Shown here: one piece after another, positions 7,811 through 17,733 of the stretch
How positions within the stretch are numbered: the stretch's first letter is position 1
Layout of the letters: each line of letters starts with the position of its first letter
From: Gottfriedia acidiceleris
GTDB lineage: Bacteria > Bacillota > Bacilli > Bacillales > Bacillaceae_G
Length of the DNA: 64,000 nucleotides
NCBI RefSeq assembly: GCF_002128425.1
Contig: NZ_NESS01000015.1
Coordinates: 28,106 to 92,105, forward strand
Direction: 5' to 3'
Position numbers and translations under genes: made by a program
Notes under the pieces: generated by a model
Told to the model about the DNA's origin: nothing
What the model saw: the letters and a program-made list of their open reading frames with translations, nothing else
Database searches by the model: none

Positions 7811-9022
7811 TTAAGATATGATGCGTTCAAATAACCAAATTCCACCTAAAATAAAGGCAATAGTAGAGGTAGATATAATTGCTTTCCCCGAATATTTCGA
7901 GCGATGTAATTGTGTTAATAGTGGTAATAATAAAAGTACAATTGAAAGCTGAACCACTTCAATTCCAAGGTTAAAGCTAACTAAATCAGCTGCTAATTCA
8001 CTTTTTGAAAGATGCATTTCTGTTAATAAATCTGCAAAACCCATTCCATGAATTAATCCAAAAATAAAAGTTAATAACCAACGATGATTAATGTTTTTAC
8101 GGAAGATGTTTTCAATTGCTACGTAACAAATACTAAGCGCAATTGCAGGCTCAACAATATAAGAAGGAATTGAAATGATTCCTAAAACAGTAAGTGTCAA
8201 AGTCAAACTATGTGCGATTGTAAAAGCTGTAATTACTTTAGCAAACTGCTTAAAGTTTTGTCTTGCAATCAGAAGTGAAAGTAAAAATAGCAAATGATCA
8301 TAACCAGTAAGAATATGGTTCATACCAAGCTTTAAAAACGTAACCCATCCTTTATTTGTAGTTGAGTCCGAATGGGATTCTTTTTTTATTACGGCCTGTT
8401 GCTCTTGCTTTGCAGGTTGAATTGTATTTGCATCAGTGCTTAATCCCTCATAAGCACTATCACTTACAATCATTGACCATACGCGGCTTTGATCTGATAG
8501 AGCAGCAGTACTGCTTTCGTTTCCATAATTCACTTTCAATAAATCAACATAAGTCGTACTAGTATTTGTATCTTTTTCGTATAAATGATCAGCAAGAGTA
8601 ATAGATTGCGAGGGTAAAATAGCAGGAAAATCAACCTCAAGTACGAGTTGAGTTGCATCTCCTTTACGATTAAGCTCCAATTTATTTACTTTTGTCCAAT
8701 TTTGTTTTTCCCCATTCATTTTAAGAATAAGGTTGCTCTGGATTGTGGATTCTATTTTATTCTTTATTGCCTCAAATTCACTTGGATCTAACATTCCGTT
8801 CTTATTGACATCCCCACCTGTTAATTCCATGACAGAAACTTCATCTAAAGCAAAGTTCATTGTAGTTTTTGATTTTAAGAGATTCAGTGTAGTGTAACTA
8901 GCACTTAATGAATGAGCTTCGGCAGTTCGATAAGATGTACTAAATAAAATGAGAAAGCAGATAATTAGGGTAAAAGAACGACTGAATCGTTTTGTTTTTA
9001 AGAGAAAAATACTATTTTTCAT
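7811..9022 (-). CDS. HupE/UreJ-2 family exported membrane protein
   Basis: A 403-residue protein and first gene of the four-gene unit. Signal peptide about 1-36 with predicted cleavage after AEA, leaving His37 at the mature N terminus. An extracellular domain follows with an EF-hand-like loop (Asp71, Asn73, Asn75, Met77, Asp79, Glu82). The C-terminal membrane region carries LGMNHILTGYDHLLFL (HxxxGxDH motif), AHSLTLT and GLIHGMGFA, which define HupE/UreJ-2 proteins; relatives of HupE transport nickel or cobalt. GGAGG precedes the ATG. Metal import or metal-dependent redox function is likely; the metal is not identified by the sequence. Confidence 0.85.
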   Translation of the reverse strand: MKNSIFLLKTKRFSRSFTLIICFLILFSTSYRTAEAHSLSASYTTLNLLKSKTTMNFALDEVSVMELTGGDVNKNGMLDPSEFEAIKNKIESTIQSNLILKMNGEKQNWTKVNKLELNRKGDATQLVLEVDFPAILPSQSITLADHLYEKDTNTSTTYVDLLKVNYGNESSTAALSDQSRVWSMIVSDSAYEGLSTDANTIQPAKQEQQAVIKKESHSDSTTNKGWVTFLKLGMNHILTGYDHLLFLLSLLIARQNFKQFAKVITAFTIAHSLTLTLTVLGIISIPSYIVEPAIALSICYVAIENIFRKNINHRWLLTFIFGLIHGMGFADLLTEMHLSKSELAADLVSFNLGIEVVQLSIVLLLLPLLTQLHRSKYSGKAIISTSTIAFILGGIWLFERIIS

Positions 9023-9074
9023 TTGTTTCCTCCGGGAAATAAAAGTAGAAAGATATAGTTATCGTACAAATTAA

Positions 9075-9103
9075 ACATTACAGAATTGTTAAATATTTGT
9101 AAA
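9075..9103 (-). promoter_or_regulatory. Predicted sigma-A promoter of the hupE operon
   Basis: On the minus strand TTTACA (9103-9098) and TAATGT (9080-9075) are separated by 17 bp, about 55 bp upstream of the start codon. No recognisable Zur or Fur box overlaps it. Confidence 0.55.
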
Positions 9104-9290
9104 GAGTTTGTAAATTTTGAATTTTCATAGTAGAATTGCTTGGTTATTCATAATATAGTTAATTGGCGTTAACTAAATTTTAGTGAGGAGAGGAGCGGAA
9201 CTGTAATTATTTCCCAATGGTAAAATAGTCTTATTTTTTTAAGAAGGTTTTGGTTAATTAGAAATAATAAATTAAAGTGGGGAAATTTTC

Positions 9291-12200
9291 ATGCACAAAA
9301 TAATGCATAAGTACAAAAGGTATTTTGGTCTTTTTGCAACGATACTATTGCTATTATCAACAATTAGTCCACAAATGGCTAAGGCAGCCACTTCAACTAC
9401 TTTAGCAAAATGGGATTTTAGTAATGGACAAGTTACAACGCCTTCTGCTGGAATACCAGAAAATATGAATAGTAATATAACAACAACTGGTTCTAAGGTT
9501 ACTGGTTATAATGCCGGCCCTTCTGGGAATACAGTTATTAACGCAAATACATGGTCTAATAATAGTTCTTATTGGGAAGTTTCGTTATCAACAAAAAACT
9601 ATGAAAATATAACTCTTTCATCTAAACAATATAGTTCTTCAACGGGGCCAAAAGATTTCAAACTTCAATACAGTTTGGATGAAAATTCATGGGTTGATGT
9701 ACCGGATGGTTCTGTTTCTACGGGAAGTGCTACATGGTCAAGTGGGGGACAATTAAATAATGTAGCGTTGCCAAGTGAGGTAAATGACAAGAATTTAGTT
9801 TATTTAAGATGGATTGTCAATTCACCATTAGCTGCAAAAAATGACGGTACTAATTTTAGTACGACAACTGGTACAAGTCGTATTGCTGATATTGTTATTA
9901 ATGGTGAGGCAAATGGAACTCAAGCTTTAGAAAAAACCTCTACACCTGACGCAACAAAAATCAATTATTCTACAAATTCAACAGTAACTGGAAATGCTGG
10001 AGCAGTTGCAAGTAATTCCATTGTAAAGGTTTATAATGATAATAATAAACTAGCTGGTACAACTACGGCTTCAGCGGATGGTGCATTTACGGCTACTGTT
10101 ACCAATTCACAATCGGTTGTATATGTTACTGCACAAGAAAATGGAAAAGCTGAAAGTGATAAAGTTTCAGTAAATTTCTCAGGTTCTGTCGTTCAGAAAA
10201 CAGCCGCTCCAATAGCTACAAAAATTACTTTTAACTCGTATACAAATGTATCAGGTACTGCAGGAGCAGTTACTGGTAATGCAATCGTATATGTATATTT
10301 CGATGACAATACAATCGTAGCAACTACAACAGCTGCAGCAGATGGTTCATTTAACGTAACATTTGCTAATCCTGGGTCGAAATCAGTAGTTAATCTAGTT
10401 GCTCAAGAAGCAGAAAAGACTCCGAGTGATCGAACTGCTGTAAACTATACTGGCCCAACTGAAAACCCAAAAGTAATTTCACCAGGTGACGTAGTATTTA
10501 GCCAAATCTATGTAAATGGTGGTAATGGTGGAGCATTCTACAAAACAAAGTTTTTTGAACTTTATAATAATACAGATAAAGATATTAATTTAACAGGCTG
10601 GTCTATTGCTTATACTTCAGCATCAACAATGAACTTTGGAGCAGGGCAAGCATTATCAGGCGTTATTAAAGCGCATAGTTATTTCTTAGTAGCAGGTAGT
10701 ACGGGTACGACAGGACAAGCACTTCCTGTGACTCCGGATAGTACAACTACTTTAAACCCAAGTGGTTCAACTGGTGGAGCATTAGTACTTGCAAAGAAAA
10801 CGACGGCTGTTACCGGAGTAGATGACCCAGACGCAATTGATTTATTAGCGTATACGAATGGTACAGCAGTTTATAAAAATCCTTTATATTGGGGAAGTCC
10901 AATTTCAGACTCTACAATTGGTGGGGGTACGATTCAACGTAAAACAAATATTGGCACAGACCCACGTTCAGCATATGGAATTGGAAACGGTTGGTTTACA
11001 AAAGATCCTTCAAAAGATTTTGTCCTGAATAAACCATCAAGTGCGAACTATTCTGATGAAATGGTCGTACATAACTCAAAATTTATGCTTTCTCTAGATG
11101 GATCTAAAATAACTTATATAAAATCTAATGGTACATCTACTGTTACGGGGCAAGCTGCATCAGTACCTGGTTCTTCTACTGTTAAAGCTTATTTTGAGAG
11201 TGAAGGTAAAATAACAAAAGAGCAACAAGTAACTGCAGAAGCTGATGGTTCTTTTACATTAAGTTTCACAGATTCTAGTGATCAGAAATCTATCTACTTA
11301 ACAGAAACTGATTCCACGCAACCTACTCCAAAGGAAAGTTACTATGCAAGAGTAGATGTGGCTGGTAAGGATAAATCAGTTACTTCAATTAATGAATTAA
11401 GAAAAAATGATGAAATAGGATTTCCGATCAACAATGGCTACTCTACTACAATTGAAGGAGTAGCAACAACGGATAATCAGCCTAATGGCAATGTAAGTAC
11501 AAATTTCTTTATTCAAGATCAGGCAGGGGCAATTAATGTTATTAATCATATGAATCCTTCTATTACGATTCAAGCAGGAAATAAATATAGTATTGATGGA
11601 CGCGTAGTATTTACTGCAGGGATGACTCAGTTTATTCCAACAGCAATTCGCTTCATTGGAAATGATCATTTACCAGCAACTACAAATATTACTGTTGGTG
11701 AGCTAAATGAGGCAACTGAAGGAAAACTAGTATCATTTACTGGAAAAGTAACAAACATTCCTACTGAAGGTCCAAATTATGATATTACAGTAAGTGACGA
11801 ATCTGGTGAAAAGCTAGCAATCGTCCGTATTCAAGGATCTGTAGATAATATTGAACAAGGTCAAACATACACCTTTACAGGCATTGTCAACCAATATAAA
11901 AAAGCTGCACCTTTTACGAGTGGATATCTACTTTTACCAAGAAACGCGAGTGATGTAAAAGGTCAATTAGTTTTAAATCATACTCCGATTACAAAAGCTT
12001 ATACGGGAATGGATGCTGCTTTTAATGCCGTTGCAAAGAATGCAGATTCAGTTACGCTTTATTATAAAGGAGAAAGTGACACTACTTATCATTCAGTAAT
12101 TATGGACACTGCAGACCATATTAATTACAACGGTAAAATTTTAGAAGCAGATGTTCCAAAAGTGAAATTCTACTATTATATCGAAGCGGAAAATGCAGAC

Positions 12201-15200
12201 GGCAAACAAGCTGTAGGTAGTTCTTCCAAGCCTTTAACTGTAGAAGTAGTAGATGATCAAGATGGTCCTAGATTTTTTAACGAGTTACCTGCAAATGGTG
12301 ATAAAACTGATTCAAGACATCCTGAAATAATTGTGAAAATGGATGATCCAAGTGGAATCAATCTTTCATCAGCAGCTATTTCAATCGATGGTCAAGATAA
12401 AACTTCAATCGCAACAATTAATGACACAGAAATTAAAGTAAATCTTACAACTGCAAATGAGTTAACTGAAGGTGACCATACTATAACGGTGTCTGCAAAG
12501 GATAAATTAAATAATCCTTCTAGCTTTACATGGAAATTCACAGTTACAGAAAGATTTACTGGTGGAAATCATTATCGTGGAACGACACATAACCATACGA
12601 ATATTTCACATGATGCGGCAGGTAGCCCTGAAGAAGCATTAAAAGCTGCACAAAAGTATCATTATGATTTCTTTGCATTCTCTGATCACTCTCACGATAT
12701 CGATGCAGATCTTGTTAATAAAGATACTGTTGATCATAAAGGTTTTAAAGAGAGAACAGGTGGTTCTGATTGGCAATTAACAAAGGATTTGGCAAAACAA
12801 TATACGAAAGATGGTCAATTCGTTGTTTTCCCTGCATTTGAAATGACTTCGACTACATGGGGTCACTCAAATGTATTCGGAACTGAAAATTTCATTGATC
12901 GCGTAGTAGATGGTGGCGCTTATCAAAATTTACAAAAGTATTATGGTTGGGTATTAACATATGACAATATCGTTGCACAATTCAACCATCCAAAAATGTC
13001 TGCAAATGCATTTGATAACTTCATCCCTTATAACAAAAATTTAGACAAGCTATTCACAATGCTTGAAGTAGGGAATGGATCAGGAAAGTATTCTTATGCG
13101 AACGCAGAAGATAAATACTATAGTGCTCTTGATATCGGCTGGCATGTTGCACCAACTTATGGTGAAGATAACCATGATGCAACATGGGGTGAAACGAAGA
13201 AGCGTACTGTAATCGTAGCAAAAGATTTGAGTCAAGATTCTCTACTTGATGCAATGAAAAACAAACGCGTTTATATGACAGAGGATCCAAACTTTTCATT
13301 GGATGTATCTGCAAGTGGTTTTTACATGGGATCAACGGTAGATACTGATACGTTAGATTTTAATATATCAGGTAAAGACCCTGTTTTAGAGCAAGCTAGC
13401 GATCCAGATTATAGCTATATAAAAACTGCTTCTAACGATGCAATCGCAAAAGTAGAATTAATTACAAATCATGGAACAGTGATTGATAAGTATGTTCCAA
13501 CTGATGATTCAACTTCATTTAATTGGAAGCCTAGCTTTACTGTTGTAGGCGGGCAACAATGGTTTGTTGTTAAAGTTACACAAAAAGATGGAGACCAAAT
13601 ATACTCTGCACCAATTTGGTCACAACAGAAAGACTTAGCGGTAAAAGTCAGTGATGTTACGACGAAAGATGGAGCGATTATTGGTGGACTTTCAGCTAAT
13701 TTAACAGCGGGTATCAGTAACCAAGGAACTTTAGATGTTAAACAAGTAACTGCTCATTTCTATTATGACAGTATTGATGCGAATCATTTTATTGCAGATG
13801 CTTCAATCGATTCGTTACCATCTAACACATCAGCTAGTGCTAGTGTTACATGGACGAATCCAGTTCCAGGTACACATAATATTATTGTTGTTTTATCAGC
13901 AGCTGATGGGCATGATCTTGGTAATAATAAATACGAGCAATCATTTACAATTAAAGCTCCATTAAACAAAGTGGTTATGATTGACGGTTCTCACAACAAT
14001 GAGAATTCAAAACAAGACACTGGCACATATAAAGATAACTTTAAATTATTTACAACTTTAATGAAGCAACAAGGTTATACTGTTGCAGAAAATTCTTCAC
14101 CACTAACAGAACAAATATTAAAAAATGTTAGCGTATTAGTCGTTACACACCCAGCTTCAGCATATTCTGCTAGTGAAATTTCAGAGATTAATAATTTCTT
14201 GAAAAATGGCGGTTCTTTATTACTAACAGAAAAGAGTAACTTTGGTGCTTCAAATCAAAACATAAATAGTATTTTATCCGGTGTAGGTTCAAGTATTTTA
14301 GTAAATAATGATGGTATTTTTGATGAAACACATGACGGTAACTTCTGGGGAACACCACTGACAGCTAATTATGCGGTTAGATTACACCCAACACCGAATC
14401 AAAAAACAACATTAACAGATTTCGTTCCAACGATTGAGTATTATAGTGGATCAAGTCTTGCTAAAAATGATGGTTCAGGGAATAAAGTTCCATTATCGGA
14501 CAGCGATACTGTCACAGTTCTAGTCCAAGGAAATGAATCAACATTCCAAGATTCAACTACCGTCAAATCTGATACGGTAAAATATAATGTTCAGACGTCA
14601 AATGGGAAAAATGGTCCAGCATTAGATCAAGTTACTGGTGGATCTAGCATTCCGGTAATTGCTTCTGAACAAGTTGGAAATGGTAGAGTTTTTGTTTCAG
14701 GTATGAATATCTTTAATGATAAACAAATGGATCAAACATATAATCCAAAAGGAAATGACCCGTTTGCAGTAAACGTTGTAAACTGGTTGTCTCATCTTGA
14801 TTCCGAAGTAAAATCGATTGGTGATGCTCGTAAGCTTACAGAAGGAACGAACGCTATCGTTGAAGGAACTGTAACAGCTACTTCATTCTTTGATGCTGCT
14901 TACATCCAGGATGATACTGGTGGAATTATGGCCTTTAATGATGTGCCAGCAGGAAGTTTACAAGTTGGCGATAAAGTACGCATATATGGTCATATAAAAA
15001 TATTTGAAAATAACTTCGAATTAGAGTTTGGTAGTTTCACAGAAAGTGTTGTAAAACTAGGTAAAGGAACGCCAATCGAAGCGAAGGTTGTTAGTACAAA
15101 GGATTCAAATAATGAAGAGAATCAAGGGCAATTAATTAAAGTAAAAGGTAAAGTTGTATCTAAATATGACGATAACTCTTATATAATTGATGATGGTTCA

Positions 15201-16376
15201 GGACCAACATTAGTATTCACAGATGGATATGTTGTGAACCAAAGCGGACCAGTACCAAGTCTGAAAATTGGAGATACATTAGAAGCAACAGGTCTAGCAG
15301 GTGAATTCTCAGAAGGAAATCGTATACGAGTAAGAGATACGAAAGAATTAATTGGAACTCATACTGCTGTTCCGAAAGCTCCAGTAGTGAATGCTATTTC
15401 TGATCAAGATGAGAAAATTACAGGTACAGCTGAAGCAGGAACTAAAGTGATTGCAAAAGTAAATGGAAATGAAATCGCTAATGCAATAGCGGACAATAAT
15501 GGAAACTTTGAAATGGAAATTACAAAACAAGCAACTGTTACGAAAATTGTAGTAACAGCAGTTGACTCAGCAAATAATGAAAGTGACGGAGTAGAAGTAA
15601 TTGTAAGTGATATGACTGCGCCAAACGCGCCTTTTGTAAATGAAGTACAAGATAATAGTACTTATGTAACAGGTAAAGCAGAGCCAGAGTCAACAATCAC
15701 AGTTTCAAAGGGCATCGTAATTCTAGGTCAAGTAGTAACAAATCAAGATGGTAACTTCAGCGTTTTATTAGCTACAAAACAAAGTGCAGGAACAAAATTA
15801 TCAGTTGTTTCAACAGACAACGTAGGTAATAAAAGTTCAGCGACTGAAGTAATTGTAGTAGATAAAACAGCTCCTATAAAACCAGTTGTAAATGAAGTAA
15901 TGAATACTGACACACATGTGACTGGAACGGCTGAAGAAGGATCTACAATTATCGTTTCCACGGAGAATCAAACTCTCGGTTCAGGACATACAAATAGTGA
16001 TGGAAGTTTTGACGTTTTAATTCCAAAACAATTAGCTGGAACTGTATTAACAATTGAATCGACTGATTCAGCGGGAAATAGTAGTGCAACAGTTCAAGTA
16101 ACAGTTGCAGGTACACCTCCGATGAAACCTGTTGTCGATCTAATATATGATACTGATCCAAAAGTAACTGGAAAAGGCGAAACAGGAACAACCATTAAGG
16201 TCTATGTAGGAAAAACAATTGTTGGTCAAGATGTAGTGGACAAACATGGAAAATTCAAAGTTCAATTAAGTTCAAAGCAAAAAGCAGGTACAGTATTGTC
16301 TGTTGTATCAATCGATAAAGCAGGAAATAGTAGTGCAACAGTTCAAGTAACAGTAATAGACAAAAAATCTCATTAA
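9291..16376 (+). CDS. Giant secreted PHP-domain (CehA/McbA-like) mosaic protein
   Basis: A 2361-residue exported protein. Order: signal peptide 1-33 ending AKA; beta-rich module with two bacterial Ig-like units (to about 390); lamin-tail domain about 396-536; another Ig-like unit; OB-type domain about 696-890; beta modules 900-1086; PHP phosphoesterase domain about 1090-1330 with His1100, His1102, Asp1132, His1133, Glu1184, His1192, His1233, Asp1293 and His1295 as metal-site candidates; further beta domains; a glutamine-amidotransferase-like/DUF4350-like domain about 1556-1836; second OB-type domain 1840-2023; four Ig-like repeats to the end. No LPXTG or S-layer anchor is seen. Relatives act on phosphodiesters or phosphate esters; an extracellular phosphorus-scavenging or nucleic-acid-related role is inferred. 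Confidence 0.88.
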   Translation: MHKIMHKYKRYFGLFATILLLLSTISPQMAKAATSTTLAKWDFSNGQVTTPSAGIPENMNSNITTTGSKVTGYNAGPSGNTVINANTWSNNSSYWEVSLSTKNYENITLSSKQYSSSTGPKDFKLQYSLDENSWVDVPDGSVSTGSATWSSGGQLNNVALPSEVNDKNLVYLRWIVNSPLAAKNDGTNFSTTTGTSRIADIVINGEANGTQALEKTSTPDATKINYSTNSTVTGNAGAVASNSIVKVYNDNNKLAGTTTASADGAFTATVTNSQSVVYVTAQENGKAESDKVSVNFSGSVVQKTAAPIATKITFNSYTNVSGTAGAVTGNAIVYVYFDDNTIVATTTAAADGSFNVTFANPGSKSVVNLVAQEAEKTPSDRTAVNYTGPTENPKVISPGDVVFSQIYVNGGNGGAFYKTKFFELYNNTDKDINLTGWSIAYTSASTMNFGAGQALSGVIKAHSYFLVAGSTGTTGQALPVTPDSTTTLNPSGSTGGALVLAKKTTAVTGVDDPDAIDLLAYTNGTAVYKNPLYWGSPISDSTIGGGTIQRKTNIGTDPRSAYGIGNGWFTKDPSKDFVLNKPSSANYSDEMVVHNSKFMLSLDGSKITYIKSNGTSTVTGQAASVPGSSTVKAYFESEGKITKEQQVTAEADGSFTLSFTDSSDQKSIYLTETDSTQPTPKESYYARVDVAGKDKSVTSINELRKNDEIGFPINNGYSTTIEGVATTDNQPNGNVSTNFFIQDQAGAINVINHMNPSITIQAGNKYSIDGRVVFTAGMTQFIPTAIRFIGNDHLPATTNITVGELNEATEGKLVSFTGKVTNIPTEGPNYDITVSDESGEKLAIVRIQGSVDNIEQGQTYTFTGIVNQYKKAAPFTSGYLLLPRNASDVKGQLVLNHTPITKAYTGMDAAFNAVAKNADSVTLYYKGESDTTYHSVIMDTADHINYNGKILEADVPKVKFYYYIEAENADGKQAVGSSSKPLTVEVVDDQDGPRFFNELPANGDKTDSRHPEIIVKMDDPSGINLSSAAISIDGQDKTSIATINDTEIKVNLTTANELTEGDHTITVSAKDKLNNPSSFTWKFTVTERFTGGNHYRGTTHNHTNISHDAAGSPEEALKAAQKYHYDFFAFSDHSHDIDADLVNKDTVDHKGFKERTGGSDWQLTKDLAKQYTKDGQFVVFPAFEMTSTTWGHSNVFGTENFIDRVVDGGAYQNLQKYYGWVLTYDNIVAQFNHPKMSANAFDNFIPYNKNLDKLFTMLEVGNGSGKYSYANAEDKYYSALDIGWHVAPTYGEDNHDATWGETKKRTVIVAKDLSQDSLLDAMKNKRVYMTEDPNFSLDVSASGFYMGSTVDTDTLDFNISGKDPVLEQASDPDYSYIKTASNDAIAKVELITNHGTVIDKYVPTDDSTSFNWKPSFTVVGGQQWFVVKVTQKDGDQIYSAPIWSQQKDLAVKVSDVTTKDGAIIGGLSANLTAGISNQGTLDVKQVTAHFYYDSIDANHFIADASIDSLPSNTSASASVTWTNPVPGTHNIIVVLSAADGHDLGNNKYEQSFTIKAPLNKVVMIDGSHNNENSKQDTGTYKDNFKLFTTLMKQQGYTVAENSSPLTEQILKNVSVLVVTHPASAYSASEISEINNFLKNGGSLLLTEKSNFGASNQNINSILSGVGSSILVNNDGIFDETHDGNFWGTPLTANYAVRLHPTPNQKTTLTDFVPTIEYYSGSSLAKNDGSGNKVPLSDSDTVTVLVQGNESTFQDSTTVKSDTVKYNVQTSNGKNGPALDQVTGGSSIPVIASEQVGNGRVFVSGMNIFNDKQMDQTYNPKGNDPFAVNVVNWLSHLDSEVKSIGDARKLTEGTNAIVEGTVTATSFFDAAYIQDDTGGIMAFNDVPAGSLQVGDKVRIYGHIKIFENNFELEFGSFTESVVKLGKGTPIEAKVVSTKDSNNEENQGQLIKVKGKVVSKYDDNSYIIDDGSGPTLVFTDGYVVNQSGPVPSLKIGDTLEATGLAGEFSEGNRIRVRDTKELIGTHTAVPKAPVVNAISDQDEKITGTAEAGTKVIAKVNGNEIANAIADNNGNFEMEITKQATVTKIVVTAVDSANNESDGVEVIVSDMTAPNAPFVNEVQDNSTYVTGKAEPESTITVSKGIVILGQVVTNQDGNFSVLLATKQSAGTKLSVVSTDNVGNKSSATEVIVVDKTAPIKPVVNEVMNTDTHVTGTAEEGSTIIVSTENQTLGSGHTNSDGSFDVLIPKQLAGTVLTIESTDSAGNSSATVQVTVAGTPPMKPVVDLIYDTDPKVTGKGETGTTIKVYVGKTIVGQDVVDKHGKFKVQLSSKQKAGTVLSVVSIDKAGNSSATVQVTVIDKKSH

Positions 16377-16494
16377 AATTAAATCTCAATTAAAGACTGG
16401 AACGACTTTAATAAAAATAGTTACGGATACTTTTATTAGGAAATTAAATTTTAGTAGGTAACATTTATCAGTAATAAATATTGGGCAATGTATT

Positions 16495-16544
16495 GGGGCT
16501 GTCTCAAAAGTCAGGATAACTGACATTGAGGCGGCTCTTTTTAA
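16495..16544 (+). terminator. Terminator after the PHP mosaic gene
   Basis: GGGGCTGTCTCAAAAGTCAG (16495-16514) pairs, with wobbles, to CTGACATTGAGGCGGCTC (16519-16536) and is followed by a T-run. Confidence 0.7.
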
Positions 16545-17017
16545 TTTAAATTAATAAGAACGCCTTGGTAAGCGGGGGTATCTCAGTTACAATTTTTAAT
16601 TGTAGCTGAAATAATCGCTCTTTTTATGAATATTTAGCAGGTTTTTAATCGTTTTAGTAAGAATTAGAACATATTTGCTAGTTTTCTATTTGAAAGTATC
16701 TACTATTTTATAATTTTCAGGTCATAATACCTCAACTGGTATGGGTAATATTTAATTTTAATTGCGATTTTCAGATTTTATTTGCAGTCCACTCTTTATA
16801 TGCAACTTTTAAACGTTTATTAGCACGAATAGAATCCTTTTTACAATCCACTAAGACTTATTTGCAGATCAGTTTAATTCGCCACGAACCTTAGGGCACT
16901 CTCATTTGAACTTGAACTCTATTTATATAAATAGTTGATCTACAAGGTTACTCAAGAAAAGCCGCCAAATGTTTTTATGACAAGAAATTGTAACATATTC
17001 CACAAAACACCAAGATG
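16545..17017. other. Non-coding gap with decayed repeat-like sequence
   Basis: No gene with a credible start is seen. Related motifs recur: TTTGCAGTCCACT (16781-16793), TTTACAATCCACT (about 16839-16851) and TTTGCAGATC (16861-16870). They suggest remnants of a repeated or decayed sequence. Confidence 0.35.
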
Positions 17018-17077
17018 TTGATAGTATTTCTAAAATTTATATGATAATATGAAACTATAAATCACGCAAGCGTGATT
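17018..17077 (+). promoter_or_regulatory. Promoter region and perfect palindrome ahead of the Ter operon
   Basis: TTGATA (17018-17023) and TATGAT (17040-17045), 16 bp apart, form a plausible sigma-A promoter. Just downstream, AATCACGC and GCGTGATT (17060-17077) form a perfect 8-bp inverted repeat with a 2-bp centre and no T-run, so it looks like an operator rather than a terminator. An overlapping ECF-type reading is TGAAAC (17050-17055), N15, CGTGAT. That spacing is one base short of the usual sigma-W optimum. In B. subtilis the yce operon is under several stress sigma factors. Confidence 0.4.
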
Positions 17078-17105
17078 AATACATGGTAAGGAGTGTTAAT
17101 AGCAT

Positions 17106-17699
17106 ATGGCAATTTCTTTACAAAAAGGTCAAAAAGTCGACCTTACAAAAGGAAGAGCGGGACTTTCCTCTTTAATTGTAGGTCTAGGTTGGGATCCAGT
17201 GAAAAAAAGTGGCGGTTTTTTCGGATTTGGTAAACAAGAAAACATTGACTGTGACGCTTCTGTTTTAATGTTAGATGAAAATGATAAGTTAAGAAGTGCA
17301 AGTGATGTAATCTATTTTGGAAACAAAAAAAGCTTATGCGGTAGCGTAGTTCATTCTGGAGATAATCTAACAGGTGATGGTAACGGTGACGATGAGCAAG
17401 TATTTGTTAATTTGAATAAGGTTCCATCTTATGTACATAAACTTGTATTTGTTGTAAATATCTATGCTTGTTTACAACGTAAGCAAGATTTCGGTATGAT
17501 TAAAAACGCTTTTATTCGTGTAGTAGACAAGTCAGCAAACTCTGAGTTAGTAAACTACAATATTACTGATAATTATTCAGGATTAACGGCGTTATTCCCT
17601 GGTGAAATTTATCGCCATAATGGGGAGTGGAAGTTCTCTGCAGTTGGAGAGGGAACAAAAGACGTAGCATTAGATAAAATTGTTCACCGTTTTCAATAA
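17106..17699 (+). CDS. yceC: TerD-family stress protein (YceC-like)
   Basis: A 197-residue TerD-domain protein (B. subtilis YceC about 199). It starts ISLQKGQKVDLTKG, has VGLGWDP near residue 25, an acidic patch with NIDCDASVLML, and HSGDNLTGDGNGDDEQ, the calcium-binding part of TerD proteins. It carries a small insertion (SGGFFGFGKQE) before the first acidic motif, as in YceC. TerD proteins are cytoplasmic and linked to tellurite, envelope and oxidative-stress resistance; the biochemical activity is unsettled. GGAG lies upstream of the ATG, and a second terD gene follows after 34 bp. Confidence 0.88.
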   Translation: MAISLQKGQKVDLTKGRAGLSSLIVGLGWDPVKKSGGFFGFGKQENIDCDASVLMLDENDKLRSASDVIYFGNKKSLCGSVVHSGDNLTGDGNGDDEQVFVNLNKVPSYVHKLVFVVNIYACLQRKQDFGMIKNAFIRVVDKSANSELVNYNITDNYSGLTALFPGEIYRHNGEWKFSAVGEGTKDVALDKIVHRFQ

Positions 17700-17733
17700 A
17701 TAATTAACAATATGAAAAAGGAGTGTATTTAAA

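Noticed and set aside
16495..16544. GGGGCTGTCTCAAAAGTCAG looked like an insertion-sequence terminal repeat
   Set aside because: It pairs with the sequence directly downstream and is followed by T residues, so a terminator explains it; no transposase or opposite end was found.
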